Position numbers and translations under genes: made by a program | Shown: positions 18,257 to 25,737 of the stretch, piece after piece | Numbering within the stretch: position 1 is the stretch's first letter | How the letters are laid out: every line of letters begins with the position of its first letter | The notes under the pieces: model-generated | What the model was told of the DNA's origin: nothing | The model's database searches: none | What the model saw: the letters and a program-made list of their open reading frames with translations, nothing else | From: a virus | Strand: one strand, 5' to 3' | DNA: 26,720 bases | IMG/VR virus record: IMGVR_UViG_3300049482_000052 | Location: 1 to 26,720 of that record

Positions 18257-19162
18257 ATGGCAATTTCTCGCGCACAGGCCCTCAAGGAACTGCTTCCCGG
18301 TCTCAATGCCCTCTTTGGCCTTGAGTATGCGAAGTACGAAAATGAGCATGCCGAAATCTACGACACCGAAACTTCGGAGCGCAGCTTCGAGGAAGAACTC
18401 AAGCTTTCTGGCTTCGGGGCTGCCCCGGTAAAGCCCGAAGGCACCGCCATCGCCTATGACAACGCGCAGGAGGCTTTCACTGCCCGTTACAACCACGAGA
18501 CCGTGGCGATGGGCTTCTCGATCACCGAAGAGGCAATGGAGGACAACCTCTATGACAGCCTCTCGGCTCGGTACACGAAGGCGCTGGCACGGGGCATGTC
18601 CTACACCAAGCAGGTGAAGGCTGCCTCCCTACTGAACTTTGGCTTCACCACTGCCATCGGTGGCGACGGTGTGGCTCTGTTCTCCACCGTCCACCCTACG
18701 GTTCAGGGTGTCGTCAACCGCAACCGCCCGACCACCGACGTTGACCTGAACGAGACCGCAATCGAACAGGCCATCATCGACATCGCGGCCTACGTCGATG
18801 AGCGCGGTCTTCTGATCGCGGCCAACGCTCGGAAGCTGATCGTTCCCCCGGCACTGATGTTCGTGGCCACCCGTCTTCTGCAGACGGAACTGCGCGTCGG
18901 CACGTCGGACAACGACCTGAACGCGATGAAGCAGATGGGGTCGATCCCGGAGGGGTTCCGTGTGAACCACTACCTGACCGACAACGACAGTTGGTACATC
19001 AAGACCGACATCCCGAACGGCTACAAGCACTTCGTTCGTGTCGCGATGACCACGGCAATGGACGGGGATTTCGACACTGGGAACGTGCGCTACAAGGCGC
19101 GTGAGCGTTACTCCTTTGGCGTGTCAGACCCTCTGGCCTTTTACGCATCTACCGGCGCTTGA
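18257..19162 (+). CDS. major capsid protein, 301 aa
   Basis: The protein starts MAISRAQALKELLPGLNALF, with AAGGAGGG before the ATG at 18257. ELLPGLNALFGLEYAKYENE, then ETVAMGFSITEEAMEDNLYD and SARYTKALARGMSYTKQVKA, match a common HK97-fold capsid family of tailed phages, related to the Mu-type capsid proteins. The spine-helix region and an AIGGDGVALFSTVHPTVQGV loop are intact. The length is normal. It assembles the icosahedral shell with the scaffold encoded upstream. A strong terminator follows within 30 bases, as expected for the most abundant virion protein. Confidence 0.9.
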   Translation: MAISRAQALKELLPGLNALFGLEYAKYENEHAEIYDTETSERSFEEELKLSGFGAAPVKPEGTAIAYDNAQEAFTARYNHETVAMGFSITEEAMEDNLYDSLSARYTKALARGMSYTKQVKAASLLNFGFTTAIGGDGVALFSTVHPTVQGVVNRNRPTTDVDLNETAIEQAIIDIAAYVDERGLLIAANARKLIVPPALMFVATRLLQTELRVGTSDNDLNAMKQMGSIPEGFRVNHYLTDNDSWYIKTDIPNGYKHFVRVAMTTAMDGDFDTGNVRYKARERYSFGVSDPLAFYASTGA

Positions 19163-19190
19163 CGTAAATTCCACAGGGATAGAAGAACCG

Positions 19191-19220
19191 AAGGGGGCAA
19201 GGAGAAATCCTTGCCCCCTT
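19191..19220 (+). terminator. strong rho-independent terminator after the capsid gene
   Basis: AAGGGGGCAAGG and CCTTGCCCCCTT form a perfect 12-bp stem with loop AGAAAT, followed by TTTCCCTTTCC. It lies 28 bases after the capsid stop codon. Confidence 0.88.
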
Positions 19221-19261
19221 TCCCTTTCCGGCCTACTATTCCCTGAACACAGGAGATCATC

Positions 19262-19522
19262 ATGAGCGATGCTGTAAGCAACGTCCTCTCTCCGTGGGGG
19301 TGTCTTCCTCCAGAACGCATAGTGATCAAGGAACTTGTCGATGGCCTTGAGAAGATGCTTGAGAAGGCGAGGGCCGGAGAGATCGTCGGCGCTGTCCTTG
19401 TCTCCGGACATCACGATCAAACTTCTTCCTTTTCCATTCTCGGGGCTGTCGGCACCTACTCCCTCGTTGGTGCCATGACCATCGCTGCGAGGAACTTGGA
19501 GCATATCACCAACAGTGAGTGA
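19262..19522 (+). CDS. hypothetical protein, 86 aa
   Basis: The protein starts MSDAVSNVLSPWGCLPPERI, with AGGAG six bases before the ATG. A helix (ELVDGLEKMLEKARAGEIVG) is followed by beta strands (AVLVSGHHDQTSSFSILGAV) and a final helix (VGAMTIAARNLEHI). This helix-strand-strand-helix pattern with ARAGEI and a late GA-helix recurs in small phage proteins that I cannot name. It is transcribed separately from the capsid gene, between a terminator and a dyad element. Confidence 0.75.
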   Translation: MSDAVSNVLSPWGCLPPERIVIKELVDGLEKMLEKARAGEIVGAVLVSGHHDQTSSFSILGAVGTYSLVGAMTIAARNLEHITNSE

Positions 19523-19523
19523 A

Positions 19524-19539
19524 AAGTTCACTAGAACTT
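19524..19539. promoter_or_regulatory. 16-bp dyad element, copy 7 (perfect)
   Basis: AAGTTC-ACTA-GAACTT is a perfect inverted repeat, just after the 19522 stop and about 70 bases before the next gene group. TACACT lies 15 bases after the right arm (19555-19560), a possible -10 box for the tail genes. Confidence 0.62.
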
Positions 19540-19610
19540 CTTCACCGCCTCGCGTACACTGTCGCTGTTCCTGATGGGATCATCCCAACAAGCCACGACA
19601 GGAGTTCAAC

Positions 19611-20075
19611 ATGGCAAAAGCAACATTCCAAGGACTTGTACGGTCCACTGGCGGCGCGGCTCGTGAGACCGGCGTCACCCCGGCTCCGCTCATCATGAGC
19701 GTGGTCATCTCCTTCAACCCCACCCTCGGCACCGCAACCCCGGTTCGCGTCGGAACCTCTGCTGTCGCTGGTCTGCTCTTCACCCTTCCTGCGGGTGCAG
19801 TACCGACGACTTTCGTCTCCCTTGGCGGAGCGACAGGTGGTGCCTCCCCGACCGTTGACATCGGCACCGTCGCCTCTCCGGACGGCTTCTTCAACGAAGC
19901 GGACGCGGACACCAAGGGCGTCATCACTGGCAACAACGGCACCATCTCGGCCAACGGCGGCATCCCTGCTGCTGTGGTTGTCACGGGCCGTGTCGGAGCC
20001 TCTGCGGCGGCTGGCGGTACCACCACGGGCATCTTCAGCTACACGATGGCAGACGACGCCTCCGAACTGAACTAA
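19611..20075 (+). CDS. virion structural protein, 154 aa
   Basis: The protein starts MAKATFQGLVRSTGGAARET, with AGGAG before the ATG. It is rich in Gly, Ala, Thr and Val and predicted all beta (VVISFNPTLGTATPVRVGTS). A long Gly/Ala/Thr tail (GGIPAAVVVTGRVGASAAAG) follows. Such composition is typical of virion decoration or head-fibre proteins in marine phages. It heads a new group of genes after the dyad element. Confidence 0.72.
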   Translation: MAKATFQGLVRSTGGAARETGVTPAPLIMSVVISFNPTLGTATPVRVGTSAVAGLLFTLPAGAVPTTFVSLGGATGGASPTVDIGTVASPDGFFNEADADTKGVITGNNGTISANGGIPAAVVVTGRVGASAAAGGTTTGIFSYTMADDASELN

Positions 20076-20085
20076 GGGGTAGATC

Positions 20086-20367
20086 ATGGCTCAGAACCAG
20101 ACCACGGTCACATGCCCCGCTGGGGTCTGGACCCAACTGACCAACTCTGACGTGACGGAGATCACCTTTCAGGTTCAGACCGGATCGGTGTACATCCGCT
20201 TCACGACCGACACGACCACCCCCGTGGAGACACGGGGCATGCAGTACAATGAGGGAGAGGGTGAGTTGCAGAAAGCAATGACTGACCTCACCTCTCTCGC
20301 TTCGGCTGACCGTGTGTGGGCAAGGCCGTTGGGTCGGCGAGCAATTGTGGTGGTGGACACCAACTGA
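20086..20367 (+). CDS. virion-associated beta protein, 93 aa
   Basis: The protein starts MAQNQTTVTCPAGVWTQLTN, with AAGGGG before the ATG. Predicted beta strands dominate (TEITFQVQTGSVYIRFTTDT), and the end (DRVWARPLGRRAIVVVDTN) closes a small sandwich. Compact proteins with this opening occur as minor virion proteins in several phages. The stop overlaps the next start as TGATG. Confidence 0.72.
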   Translation: MAQNQTTVTCPAGVWTQLTNSDVTEITFQVQTGSVYIRFTTDTTTPVETRGMQYNEGEGELQKAMTDLTSLASADRVWARPLGRRAIVVVDTN

Positions 20368-21884
20368 TGAAGACTTTCCATTCCCGGCCTTTTGGCATGC
20401 TCTCGCCGTTCTGGGGCGGGGATGGTCTTTCTCTGTCTCAGCAGGTGGGGAAAATCCTTGAAGGTTCGGCGGGCTTTGTTCTCGATCCTCTCGACCTCAC
20501 CCGGATGTGGCAGGACAGCGGCGGCACTACCCCGGTCACTGTGGCCGGTGATCCAGTCGGTCGGATCAGTTCAAACTTTGGCTCGGGGGTTCGCAACTTC
20601 CTGCAAAGCACCGCTGGCTTTCGCCCCACCTTCGACATCTACGGCAACCTTGTTCTGGACGGAACGGATGACCGGCTGGTCTTTGCCAACACTTCCGCCT
20701 TCCGGGGTGTTTCAGCAGCGACCGTCATCTGCAGCATCAAGCCGAGTTCCTTGGCCGCGCAGTGTTCGCCCTACCATTTCAGCAACGGGCTTGTGGCTTC
20801 AGATCAGCGCATGAGTGCAGAGATCGAGACAACCGGGGCCGTCACCTTGACCATGCGCAGGCTGGACGCTGATGCCGCCCAAGTCATGGTCTCTGCCGCT
20901 GGCGTCGTGAACACCTCAGAGACAGCAATCATTTCGCACGATGTCAGCTTCTCCTCCACCGGCAACGCCCGGTGCTGGGTCAATGGGGTGCTGGTTGCCA
21001 GCATGACGATTGGAGGCAGCCTTGGCGTCTCCGAAAACGTCAACAGCCTCGTTGCCAACATTGGCTCCCGCGACACCCTTGATGTCTTCCCCGGCCAGAT
21101 CGGGCGCGTCTTTGTCGCTCCATTCCTTCTGACCGATGCCCAGCGCGCGATTGTCGAGGCGTGGGTCGGCGAGTATGCCATGGTCGATCCGCTGACTTTG
21201 TTCACCGCTGGCGGTGGTTCTGGCACTGGCGTTCTGTTCGACACCAAGCAAAGCCCAATGTTCTCTGATGCCGGGGTTACGCCCGCCGTTCCTGCCGGGT
21301 CGGTCTATCGGATTACTGATCGGGTGGCGGGCCAGTTCTCGGATCAGCCCACCGCAGGCTTTCAGGGCATCCTGCAGGCTGGCGGCGGTATCCTGACGGA
21401 CGGTGTGGATGACCTGATCCCGTCGCCCCTTACGCCTTTTGCAATCAGTGCTGGTGCCTACACCATTGTCACCGTGACGGCACTGGATGCCGTCCAGAGT
21501 GGGTCAGTTGACGCTTATCTCTTTGCCCAGCGCACCAACAATGGAAACCGCCAGATGATCATGTCTACCCTCTCGACGGGGCGGGCGCAGGTTGTCGTAG
21601 GAAACTCGGGCAACAATATCAACGAAAACCTTTCGTCTCCGATCCTTAACGGAACAACGAGAGTTGTGGTAATGACGCGCGATGCAAGTGGCGTCATCCA
21701 ACTTTTTGTCGATGGTGTCTCTTGGGGGACCGCCACCTCTGACGCGCCCTCTGCAGCAGCACCAGCATGGCACGGCCATTCGGCTATCGGAGGTTTTCTC
21801 AAGGGCGTCTTCAAGGGCGGTCTCATCATCAGTCGCGTCATGACTCCGGCTGAAATGCTCCGCTGCAAGAGGTATTGGCAATGA
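20367..21884 (+). CDS. two-lobed LamG/concanavalin-like protein, 505 aa
   Basis: The ATG at 20367 overlaps the previous stop as TGATG and is preferred to an upstream start at 20316. Two similar lobes are visible. The first (about 35-280) has LVLDGTDDRLVFANTSAFRG, CWVNGVLVASMTIGG and IGRVFVAPFLLTDAQRAIVE. The second (about 290-505) has DGVDDLIPSPLTPFAI, QLFVDGVSWGTATSD and LIISRVMTPAEMLRCKRYWQ. The order D-G-D-D, later W/F-V-N/D-G, then a closing strand is that of laminin-G-like jelly rolls, which bind sugars or proteins. It is probably a virion adhesin or head fibre. The end LRCKRYWQ resembles closing helices of such modules. Confidence 0.8.
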   Translation: MKTFHSRPFGMLSPFWGGDGLSLSQQVGKILEGSAGFVLDPLDLTRMWQDSGGTTPVTVAGDPVGRISSNFGSGVRNFLQSTAGFRPTFDIYGNLVLDGTDDRLVFANTSAFRGVSAATVICSIKPSSLAAQCSPYHFSNGLVASDQRMSAEIETTGAVTLTMRRLDADAAQVMVSAAGVVNTSETAIISHDVSFSSTGNARCWVNGVLVASMTIGGSLGVSENVNSLVANIGSRDTLDVFPGQIGRVFVAPFLLTDAQRAIVEAWVGEYAMVDPLTLFTAGGGSGTGVLFDTKQSPMFSDAGVTPAVPAGSVYRITDRVAGQFSDQPTAGFQGILQAGGGILTDGVDDLIPSPLTPFAISAGAYTIVTVTALDAVQSGSVDAYLFAQRTNNGNRQMIMSTLSTGRAQVVVGNSGNNINENLSSPILNGTTRVVVMTRDASGVIQLFVDGVSWGTATSDAPSAAAPAWHGHSAIGGFLKGVFKGGLIISRVMTPAEMLRCKRYWQ

Positions 21885-22429
21885 GTTTTTCCGCCATTAT
21901 CCCAGCCGCCAACCTTGCAGCCGCCAACGCAACGCTGCAGGCGCAGGGTTACGGCCCCGGAAACTTCTCCGTCCCTTTGCGGGTGGGTCCGACCGATGCA
22001 GAGGCCAGTCATGTCGGCATGAACGCGATTGCGGGTAGCGCCGCCTTCCGCGCTGCCGTTGCGGCCTTGCCGGGAGTATCCATGCGGGACGCGCCGCTGG
22101 GTGCAGTCGAGTTTGCCCCGCACACAACAGCACAGGCTCTGCGCTGGGAAGGTCCGGAGAACTGGATTGCCAGCCCGGTGATGATCGGCGCGCAGCGCAG
22201 CTATTCCGGCAAGACTTGGGAAAGCCTTGTCGATTACAACGTCTGGACGCCACCTGTCGCATGGCGCGAGGTGGTGGTCACGGGCTATCCGGCATGGGTC
22301 CAGCCGACCGGGGCGCATGATGCTTATGCTCTTGGCTTCATCGTGACGCACCTTGGCCAGAACTGGATCAGCGACTATGCTGCGAACGTGTGGGCACCCG
22401 GCGCGTTCGGCTGGACTGTGAAACCATAA
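21881..22429 (+). CDS. carbohydrate-binding (CBM5/12-like) virion protein, 182 aa
   Basis: The ATG overlaps the previous stop as ATGA. The N-terminal half is an Ala-rich helical region. The C-terminal half has two tryptophan-rich repeats. Residues 97-128 have SYSGKTWESLVDYNVWTPPV. Residues 138-178 have FIVTHLGQNWISDYAANVWA then PGAFGWTV. The G-x-W-x-S, N-x-W-x-P, W pattern is that of CBM5/12 chitin-type binding modules. With the LamG-like protein upstream, it probably helps the virion bind surface glycans. Being encoded between head and connector genes rather than with tail fibres is unusual. Confidence 0.78.
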   Translation: MSFSAIIPAANLAAANATLQAQGYGPGNFSVPLRVGPTDAEASHVGMNAIAGSAAFRAAVAALPGVSMRDAPLGAVEFAPHTTAQALRWEGPENWIASPVMIGAQRSYSGKTWESLVDYNVWTPPVAWREVVVTGYPAWVQPTGAHDAYALGFIVTHLGQNWISDYAANVWAPGAFGWTVKP

Positions 22430-22443
22430 AAGGATACCAAGTG

Positions 22444-22614
22444 ATGCCACAACTCGGACCACACATCTACCCGGACACTGACGAGGGAAAAGAGGCCCAC
22501 AGAGCGATGAAGGCCCGGATGGAGGGTAAGGGTGCCAAAAAGGCCAAAGCCCCTCCTGCGGTCTCCGTTGAGCCTGTAGAGGCCACTCCCGAACCAGTGG
22601 ACCCCAAGGAGTAA
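22444..22614 (+). CDS. small disordered protein, 56 aa
   Basis: The protein starts MPQLGPHIYPDTDEGKEAHR. AAGGA lies nine bases before the ATG at 22444; an adjacent GTG (22441) is possible. The first half is a charged helix. The second half is Lys/Ala/Pro/Glu-rich and disordered (AKAPPAVSVEPVEATPEPVD). Function unknown; it sits just before the connector genes. Confidence 0.62.
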   Translation: MPQLGPHIYPDTDEGKEAHRAMKARMEGKGAKKAKAPPAVSVEPVEATPEPVDPKE

Positions 22615-22617
22615 CCC

Positions 22618-23295
22618 ATGCCATCAGTCGTTCCGGACATGCCTGATCTTTTCGAGGAAGCCTATGAGAGGGCTGGCCTTGAGATGCGTTCCGGGTATGA
22701 ACTGAAGACGATCCGGCGCAGCTTGAACATCATGACGCTGGAGTGGGCCAACCGGGGTATCAACCTCTGGACCATCGAAGAGGGTACCCTCACCCTTGTA
22801 GCCGGGACCGCAACCTACACCCTACCGGCTGACACTATCGACCTGATCGAGCATCAGCTTCGCACCGGCACCGGGTCCAGTCAGACGGATACCTTTGTCG
22901 AGAGGGTGTCTGTCTCCACCTACGCACAGCAGACCAACAAGAACCTGCAGGGCAGACCGACCCAAATCTTCATCCAGCGCCTTGCCACCAGCACCACTGC
23001 GACCATGTGGCCTGTCCCTGATGCTCGCATCCCCTACACGCTGTTCTACTACCGCCTGAAGGGCATCGACGGCCTCACGGGTGGTATAGGGGCCACGGTC
23101 ACCTCCGTGCCTCCACGTTTCGTCCCTGCGCTTGTGGCGGGCCTCGCCTTCCATATTGCCTCGAAGAAGAAGGAAGCCATGCAGATGGTCCCCATGCTCA
23201 AGCAGGAGTATGAGGCTCAGTTCGCTCTGGCGGCAGAGGAGGACCGGGATCGCTCCTCGGTCTCCTTCGTTCCCTACAACTCTTGGGGGTCATGA
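22618..23295 (+). CDS. head-tail connector or tail-tube-like protein, 225 aa
   Basis: The protein starts MPSVVPDMPDLFEEAYERAG at 22618, four bases after the previous stop and with AAGGAG upstream. It has a helical N-terminus (LKTIRRSLNIMTLEWANRGI), then a beta core (NLWTIEEGTLTLVAGTATYT, GRPTQIFIQRLATSTTATMW) and a helical end. I remember the WANRGINLWTIEEG block from connector-type proteins in podovirus-like phages, next to genes like the two that follow. It probably sits between portal and tail. The stop overlaps the next gene as ATGA. Confidence 0.74.
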   Translation: MPSVVPDMPDLFEEAYERAGLEMRSGYELKTIRRSLNIMTLEWANRGINLWTIEEGTLTLVAGTATYTLPADTIDLIEHQLRTGTGSSQTDTFVERVSVSTYAQQTNKNLQGRPTQIFIQRLATSTTATMWPVPDARIPYTLFYYRLKGIDGLTGGIGATVTSVPPRFVPALVAGLAFHIASKKKEAMQMVPMLKQEYEAQFALAAEEDRDRSSVSFVPYNSWGS

Positions 23296-23606
23296 TGGCC
23301 TACGCGCGTGGCAGCAAGGCGCTTGGTGTGTGCGACAAGACAGGGTTCACTTACCTTCTGAAGGACCTTGTCTTCGAGTACGTCAACGGGCAGCGCACCG
23401 GCTTCAAGGTTGGCAGGGATGTTGCCGATCCTGATCACCCGCAGAACTTTCTCGGGCAGTTGAAGATCAACGATCCTCAGTCCCTCTTTCAGCCCCGGCC
23501 AGACAGCAACCGGGATGAAGGCAACGCTCTCTGGGGATGGAGGCCGGTCGGGCATCCCTCCGTGCTGATGACTGCAGGCGTCGGAACTGTGACGGTGACA
23601 ACATGA
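23292..23606 (+). CDS. conserved phage protein with degenerate zinc ribbon, 104 aa
   Basis: Two tandem ATGs overlap the previous stop. The sequence includes VCDKTGFTYLLKDLVFEYVN and DVADPDHPQNFLGQLKINDP, then LWGWRPVGHPS. I recall this family with a CxxC pair near the start and another CxxC before the DPDHPQ block. Here only one cysteine (VCDK) is left, so the zinc site is lost. The protein lies between connector genes and is probably a minor virion or assembly protein. Confidence 0.74.
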   Translation: MMAYARGSKALGVCDKTGFTYLLKDLVFEYVNGQRTGFKVGRDVADPDHPQNFLGQLKINDPQSLFQPRPDSNRDEGNALWGWRPVGHPSVLMTAGVGTVTVTT

Positions 23607-24253
23607 CCTATGCTGAGTTGGTTGCCGCGATACAGTCGTATACGGAAAACTACGAATCCACCTTCGTGGCCACCATTCCGACGTTCGTGCGTCAGGTCGA
23701 AGAGCGCATACACCGCTCCCTGATGATCCCCGAACTCCGCAAGAACGTCACCGGCAACATGACGGCCAACAACCGTTACCTTGCCCGACCTGCCGACTTT
23801 CTTTCGCTGTTCTCCTTTGCCGTGATCGACGGCACCGGAGCCTACAGCTACCTGATCGACAAGGACATGAACTTCATCCGGGAAGCGTACCCCAATCCTA
23901 CCACCACCGGGGTGCCTCGCTTCTATGCCCAGTTCGATGGTGAAGTTCCCACCCTGACCGGCAACTTCCTTCTCGGGCCGACCCCAGATCAGGCTTATGG
24001 GGTGGAACTGCAGTATTACTACGATCCTCCTTCCATTGTGGACGCGGGAACGTCGTGGCTTGGTGAGAACGCAGAGACCGTCCTTCTCTATGGCAGCCTT
24101 TTGGAGGCTTACACTTTCATGAAGGGTGACGGCGACATGATGTCGGTCTACAAGTCCCGGTATGAGGATGCTTTGGCGGGGATGGGGATCATCGACGTCA
24201 GAAGCAAGAGGGACAGCTACAGGGATGGCGACATGAGGGTCCAAGAGCAATGA
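23603..24253 (+). CDS. adaptor / tail-tubular-protein-A-like protein, 216 aa
   Basis: The ATG at 23603 overlaps the previous stop as ATGA; the longer frame upstream lies inside the previous gene. The protein starts MTYAELVAAIQSYTENYEST and continues FVRQVEERIHRSLMIPELRK. Later come NRYLARPADFLSLFSFAVID and NAETVLLYGSLLEAYTFMKG. This is a helical ring protein pattern, as in the gp11-like adaptors of T7-type podoviruses. It would bind below the portal and carry the short tail. It ends with a charged tail and overlaps the next gene as ATGA. Confidence 0.78.
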   Translation: MTYAELVAAIQSYTENYESTFVATIPTFVRQVEERIHRSLMIPELRKNVTGNMTANNRYLARPADFLSLFSFAVIDGTGAYSYLIDKDMNFIREAYPNPTTTGVPRFYAQFDGEVPTLTGNFLLGPTPDQAYGVELQYYYDPPSIVDAGTSWLGENAETVLLYGSLLEAYTFMKGDGDMMSVYKSRYEDALAGMGIIDVRSKRDSYRDGDMRVQEQ

Positions 24254-24546
24254 GCAGCAGCATCATCGACATCCCGCGTGACCGGGTCGTGGTAGGGGTC
24301 CATACTACCAGTGGCAGGGGCTTTACTCCGGAGGAGATCGCGGCCCGCGCCTCTCGTCAGATCATGCACGTCGCTGAAACAGCGCCCGCTCCGATCCGTG
24401 ATCAGGCCATGGCATTTCAGGCCCAGATCGAAAGGGCAATGGTCGAGTACATGAAACAAGCCATCGCCAGCCACAACACGACGGTGTACAATGTTCTCAA
24501 AGAAGGCGGTTATCATGATGCCGCCGAACTGATCAGGAAACTGTGA
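24250..24546 (+). CDS. conserved phage protein, 98 aa
   Basis: The ATG overlaps the adaptor stop. The protein starts MSSSIIDIPRDRVVVGVHTT. Residues 50-98 are helical (RDQAMAFQAQIERAMVEYMK then QAIASHNTTVYNVLKEGGYH). I remember the IRDQA-x-AF...YM-x-QAI pattern from small proteins next to phage connector genes. It may be a chaperone or minor virion protein. It is the last of a run of overlapping genes before a hairpin and the ATC-start gene. Confidence 0.72.
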   Translation: MSSSIIDIPRDRVVVGVHTTSGRGFTPEEIAARASRQIMHVAETAPAPIRDQAMAFQAQIERAMVEYMKQAIASHNTTVYNVLKEGGYHDAAELIRKL

Positions 24547-24565
24547 GACCTAGAAATAAGTCTCA
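24544..24565 (+). promoter_or_regulatory. weak hairpin after the overlapping gene run
   Basis: TGAGAC and GTCTCA form a 6-bp stem around CTAGAAATAA, overlapping the stop codon of the preceding gene. No U-run follows, so it is not a clear terminator. Confidence 0.4.
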
Positions 24566-24587
24566 TACGAGCAGATAGGAGGCTATC

Positions 24588-25034
24588 ATCGCTTTCACAG
24601 GTAATTTCGTCGCCACCAGTTTCAAGCAGCAACTGCTTGAGGGCGCGCATGACTTCCGCCTGACATCGGGCGACGTCTTCAAGCTGGCTCTCTACACCAA
24701 CTCCGCTTCCTTCACGGCGGCAACCACGGCCTATACTGCGACCAACGAGGTGGGTGCTTCAGGTTCCTACGCGGCTGGTGGCGGGACGCTGACCAACATC
24801 AGCCCCACGGCCTCCGGCACCACAGCCTTCACGGACTTCGCCGACCTGACCTTCACGGTCGCTACGATCACTGCCCGTGGTGCCCTGCTCTACAACACCA
24901 CCCCGACCCACACCTACACCAACCCTGTCTGTGTGGTCTTGGACTTCGGCTCCGACCGAACCTCCACAGCGGGAGACTTCACCATCGTCTTCCCGACCGC
25001 CGACAGCACCAACGCCATAATTCGCGTGGCATAA
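24588..25034 (+). CDS. virion structural protein with apparent ATC start, 148 aa
   Basis: In-frame translation from ATC at 24588 gives (I)AFTGNFVATSFKQQLLEGA, then HDFRLTSGDVFKLALYTNSA. A perfect AGGAGG (24577-24582) lies five bases upstream. An in-frame TAG (24576-24578) rules out an upstream start, and the next ATG/GTG-type start is GTG at 24750, deep inside. I know this beta-rich family as beginning MAFTGNF, with the same GDVFKLALYTNSA and SNAIIRVA-type ends, so ATC stands exactly where ATG is expected. Translation from ATC, a sequencing error, or a nonfunctional gene are the options. The rest of the frame is intact. Confidence 0.75.
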   Translation: MAFTGNFVATSFKQQLLEGAHDFRLTSGDVFKLALYTNSASFTAATTAYTATNEVGASGSYAAGGGTLTNISPTASGTTAFTDFADLTFTVATITARGALLYNTTPTHTYTNPVCVVLDFGSDRTSTAGDFTIVFPTADSTNAIIRVA

Positions 25035-25045
25035 GGAGACACCCC

Positions 25046-25471
25046 ATGGCCATCCAATCCCAAGGTGCCCGGACGTCTGGCGTCACCATCGCCAACGCCA
25101 ACTTCGGCATCTACCCTCCCGCCACCGTCCGTTCGGCTTTGCTTGAATACGGCATGATCCAAGCGACAGGTACTGCCCAGTCCATCGGCTTGGGTCGCCC
25201 GGCCACTCTGGGCACCACGTCAGGCCCGGTGCTGTTCCAGCAAGACGACCCCGGTGATCCGGCGTCTGTGGTCAACGGTCATGTCACATGGTCCGTGCAG
25301 CCCACCACTCCGGCGATCTTCCACCGTCGCTGGAACTCGGCTGCCACCATTGGTGTCGGCATCATCTGGACCTTCCCTCGCGGCCTTGTCATTGCGGCCT
25401 CTGGTGCAGTGGTCGGCTGGAACATCACCACTGCCGTCGCCATGGACGTGAACGCAGTCGTAGACGCCTGA
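25046..25471 (+). CDS. virion structural protein, 141 aa
   Basis: The protein starts MAIQSQGARTSGVTIANANF, with AAGGAG before the ATG. It is all beta and rich in Val, Ala, Thr and Gly (GHVTWSVQPTTPAIFHRRWN, then GIIWTFPRGLVIAASGAVVG). Its end, GWNITTAVAMDVNAVVDA, looks like a closing strand. It sits 11 bases after the ATC-start gene and is probably a co-expressed minor tail or decoration protein. Confidence 0.74.
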   Translation: MAIQSQGARTSGVTIANANFGIYPPATVRSALLEYGMIQATGTAQSIGLGRPATLGTTSGPVLFQQDDPGDPASVVNGHVTWSVQPTTPAIFHRRWNSAATIGVGIIWTFPRGLVIAASGAVVGWNITTAVAMDVNAVVDA

Positions 25472-25482
25472 TCGAGGTTCCG

Positions 25483-25737
25483 ATGCTGGATGAAGATCGT
25501 TTCTTGCGGATGAAGCGGGACGCTGAAAGCGCGCCTGCCTACGTCTGCACGATCAAGATCAGCGTCAACTTCGACGGCACCATGAGCATGGACGGTCCCT
25601 TCGGTGACAAGGACCTGTTCCTGACCATTCTGGATCAGGCACGGGACTGCGTGAAGGCAAACGCCAAGCCCAAAGGTACCCTCATCGTTCCGCCCGATCA
25701 TGGCGAAGCGAAGGCAAGACCAGAGGGGTACTTCTGA
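25483..25737 (+). CDS. small conserved phage protein, 84 aa
   Basis: The protein starts MLDEDRFLRMKRDAESAPAY; GAGG lies five bases before the ATG at 25483. A beta segment (CTIKISVNFDGTMSMDGPFG) is followed by a helix (DLFLTILDQARDCVKANAKP). The beta-then-helix layout with a DG-x-MS-x-DGPFG loop is seen in small phage proteins of unknown role near tail genes. The stop overlaps the next start as TGATG. Confidence 0.7.
   Translation: MLDEDRFLRMKRDAESAPAYVCTIKISVNFDGTMSMDGPFGDKDLFLTILDQARDCVKANAKPKGTLIVPPDHGEAKARPEGYF

Noticed and set aside
19191-19220. Hairpin considered as one of the left-operon cassettes
   Set aside because: It is on the plus strand, has a 12-bp stem with a T-rich tail and fits a standard terminator after the capsid gene.
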